47,394 bases of DNA from Circinella minor. Taxonomy: Eukaryota > Mucoromycota > Mucoromycetes > Mucorales > Lichtheimiaceae. Position numbers and translations under genes: made by a program. A model generated the notes under the pieces. That model saw only the letters and a list, made by a program, of their open reading frames with translations. It ran no database searches and was not told where the DNA came from. Shown here piece after piece: positions 45,511 to 47,394 of this stretch (position 1 is its first letter; every line of letters begins with the position of its first letter). The stretch spans positions 1 through 47,394 of the forward strand of contig JAEPRB010000284.1 of assembly GCA_016758965.1 (NCBI GenBank), written 5' to 3'.

Positions 45511-47344
45511 ATGAATTCTGGACGCTCTGCTGCTGCTAGTTTTTCTCAAGGTTATCGAGGTTCTGATGGAGCCAGTAGTAGTAGTAGTGTTCCACTTCCT
45601 TCTCTTCCTCTTCCTTCTCATCTTCCTAACTTTCCTCACGTGCAATATTTTAATCGTACTGTTACTTATGCACATGCTGCTGCCGCTGCTGCCCAACAAA
45701 CATTTCAACTTGCTCAAGAATCCCGCCCTAAAAATACTAAAAGAACCTATATACCAAAACAAGAAGAATTCCTTGACTGGTGTCGCCGTCGTTGTCCTGC
45801 CGATCACACTCAGCTTTTAATTGATGATGCCAAACTACATCTTTTTTTGGTCGAAGAGGTAAAACATCTAATTTATATATTTTTTTTACATGAGCTTATT
45901 TCTGCTATATGCTAACCTTGTGCACTATTAGGTTGTTTTACGTGATCGTCGACGACCTGGAAAAAAAAGAAAAGAACCACCTACACCTACACCCACAAGA
46001 CCACCACCATCATCTTCTGCTGCTGCTCCTGCTCCTGCTCCTGCTACCATTGTTGTACCTCCTATTGCTACCATTGTACCACCACCATCTTCTACTGCTG
46101 CTCCTGCTACTATTACTAGTATTCCACCTCCTGATTCTTCCGAGGAATCTGTTGCTGCTGATGCTGATGTTGCCGCCGAAGCTGTTTTATCTGTTGCCAA
46201 TGGCAAAGTTGGGCTTGCCACAGTACTTGCATATACTTCTGCAATTGTCGACCTGCATAAACAACAAATGCATGCTGATGGAAATTTCCATAGACAGCAT
46301 CCTCGAGGACCCTATGTCCAGGCTCTCTTGGATCGACTTCGACAAGAAGATGCGACGCGTAAACGTGACCAAATGGAGGATAGAGGCGCGGGAACCGTAG
46401 CGGATGGATACTCAACAACTGCTGAGATGAAGAACGTTGTTGATTATTACTTTGGCAAGAACACCCAGGAAGGCCTAAGGAATTGTAGTGCCTTTTTATT
46501 ACAACACTTTGGTCTTTTACGTGGTGAAAGTATTCGAATGATGGAATTTGCTGACTTGCAATCAATGCTGCTTGAACGGGAAGGTGTCACCGAATGCTAT
46601 GCATTGGTTATGGTTTTGTTGCAAGGCAAAACAAATCAAGAGGGTCGTGTGGAATTTGCCGCTTGTATCCGGAATCGTAATGTTGAAATATGTCCTCAGA
46701 TAGCACTTTCTTTTTATTTATTCCATCGTTGGCACATTCAAGGTGAACCATTTCCTAGTTTGAACCAAAACAAGGATTGGTACCGGCTCAAGTTAATAAA
46801 GTCTGCAGACCCGACGGTTGAACTGTCTTATTCCCAACACCTTGATGCCGTATCCTCTGCGTTCAAAGAAATTGGATTGCATTCAAAGGCAAAAACACAC
46901 GCAATGCGTGGATCAGGAGCACGTATGACAGAACAGCTAGGAACAAGCGAATCATCGATTCAACGATTGTGCAGGTGGAACAGTAATGCATTGTCTAAAA
47001 AATATTTAACCAACGTACCAAGAGAAGCATTACGAACTTTGGCGGGTTTTACAGCAGAAACGGGCCAATTTTATCTATCTCGTGCAGTTGTGATGCCACC
47101 ACCAGAATTGTGTCAAAAGGTATTTCCTTGGGTTGATGTTTGGAGACAGCGTTTGGACAATGGGGATGTTGAACAATCGTCGCTCGCGGCTGATGGTTTT
47201 TTGAAGTTGCTTGAACAGTTACGCATTGTATTGTTGCAGGATTCGGTTTTGATGCGCGAACGTTTTCCATATCATTGTCTTTGGCAAGATGCTTTGTTTC
47301 AGGACGAATTGTATTTAGATTTTGAACGGTATGTATTTTTATGA
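45511..47344 (+). CDS. Crypton-type tyrosine recombinase (Ndc10-like), possibly incomplete at the 3' end
   Basis: Exon 1 is 45511-45858 and exon 2 is 45932-47344 (about 586 aa to the first stop). A Ser/Ala-rich start leads to NTKRTYIPKQEEFLDWCRRR, a SAM-like DNA-binding N-domain. A Pro/Ala/Thr-rich linker (about 130-200) follows. The catalytic domain has Arg313 (GLLRGESIR), Lys349 (LLQGKTNQEG), His439-x-x-Arg442 (THAMRGSGAR), Trp465 (RLCRWNSN) and Tyr474 (KKYLTNV). This is the full R-K-HxxR-W-Y set of tyrosine recombinases. LRTLAGFTAETGQFYLSRAV and PPPELCQKVFPWVD match the Ndc10/Crypton C-terminal region. The stop at 47,342 may be intronic: GAACG is followed by a gtatgt donor and, 40 bp on, a tactaac branch-like site, so another exon may lie beyond the window. 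Confidence 0.85.
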
Positions 47345-47394
47345 CTATAACTAAAGTAATTTTTATACTAACTATCCAACTATCAAAACCTTTA

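Noticed and set aside
45909..46400. Leu/His-rich plus frame overlapping the Crypton linker
   Set aside because: It is a shifted frame of the CCT/GCT repeat region; the recombinase frame is continuous through it.

Overview
The window is nuclear DNA from a filamentous fungus, most likely an early-diverging one of the Mucoromycota (Mucorales-like). The genes are split by many short introns (about 60-130 bp, GT..AG). Intergenic DNA is AT-rich with long T and pyrimidine tracts. The protein set is fungal: an Iml2-type TPR protein, Rrp7, a CRIB-PAK kinase, a peroxisomal acyl-CoA oxidase and an Ndc10-like recombinase. The order is an inference; no rRNA, tRNA or marker gene fixes it. All exon boundaries were drawn by eye from splice consensus and reading phase.

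Positions 1-30,000 form an ordinary gene-rich stretch. They hold two tandem SCPx-type thiolase genes (minus; the first runs off the left edge), an Iml2/TTC39-family gene (minus), a nine-exon G-protein alpha subunit with a 6-nt microexon (plus), the pre-rRNA processing factor Rrp7 (minus), a p21-activated kinase (plus), an acyl-CoA oxidase (plus), a ketopantoate-reductase-like dehydrogenase (plus) and an eleven-exon secreted sulfatase (plus). A 590-bp Tc1/mariner-type MITE lies downstream of the oxidase. Thiolase and oxidase belong to peroxisomal fatty-acid oxidation. Thiolase ends in the peroxisomal signal AKL, and the dehydrogenase ends in SQL, a possible variant of it.

Positions 30,000-47,394 are a transposon-rich island with at least four unrelated mobile-element types. 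(1) A 374-bp solo LTR with a 5-bp target duplication sits inside a decayed gene that joined a zinc domain, a DDE-transposase-like segment and an RNase D/WRN-type 3'-5' exonuclease. (2) A very AT-rich block carries an intact IS1595/Merlin-like transposase. (3) A structurally complete 2.9-kb PIF/Harbinger transposon has matching terminal inverted repeats, a TAA target duplication, a DDE transposase and a convergent Myb/SANT-like partner gene. (4) A Crypton-type tyrosine recombinase at the right edge has all expected catalytic residues and is preceded by a minisatellite of about 55-bp units. Between them lie a frameshifted alpha-crystallin (HSP20)-like pseudogene, a 1.6-kb extremely AT-rich gene-free block with hairpins, and a small two-exon gene remnant.

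The best candidates for something not described are the composite exonuclease/transposase-like gene family, the AT-rich Merlin-like island and the Crypton with its upstream array.
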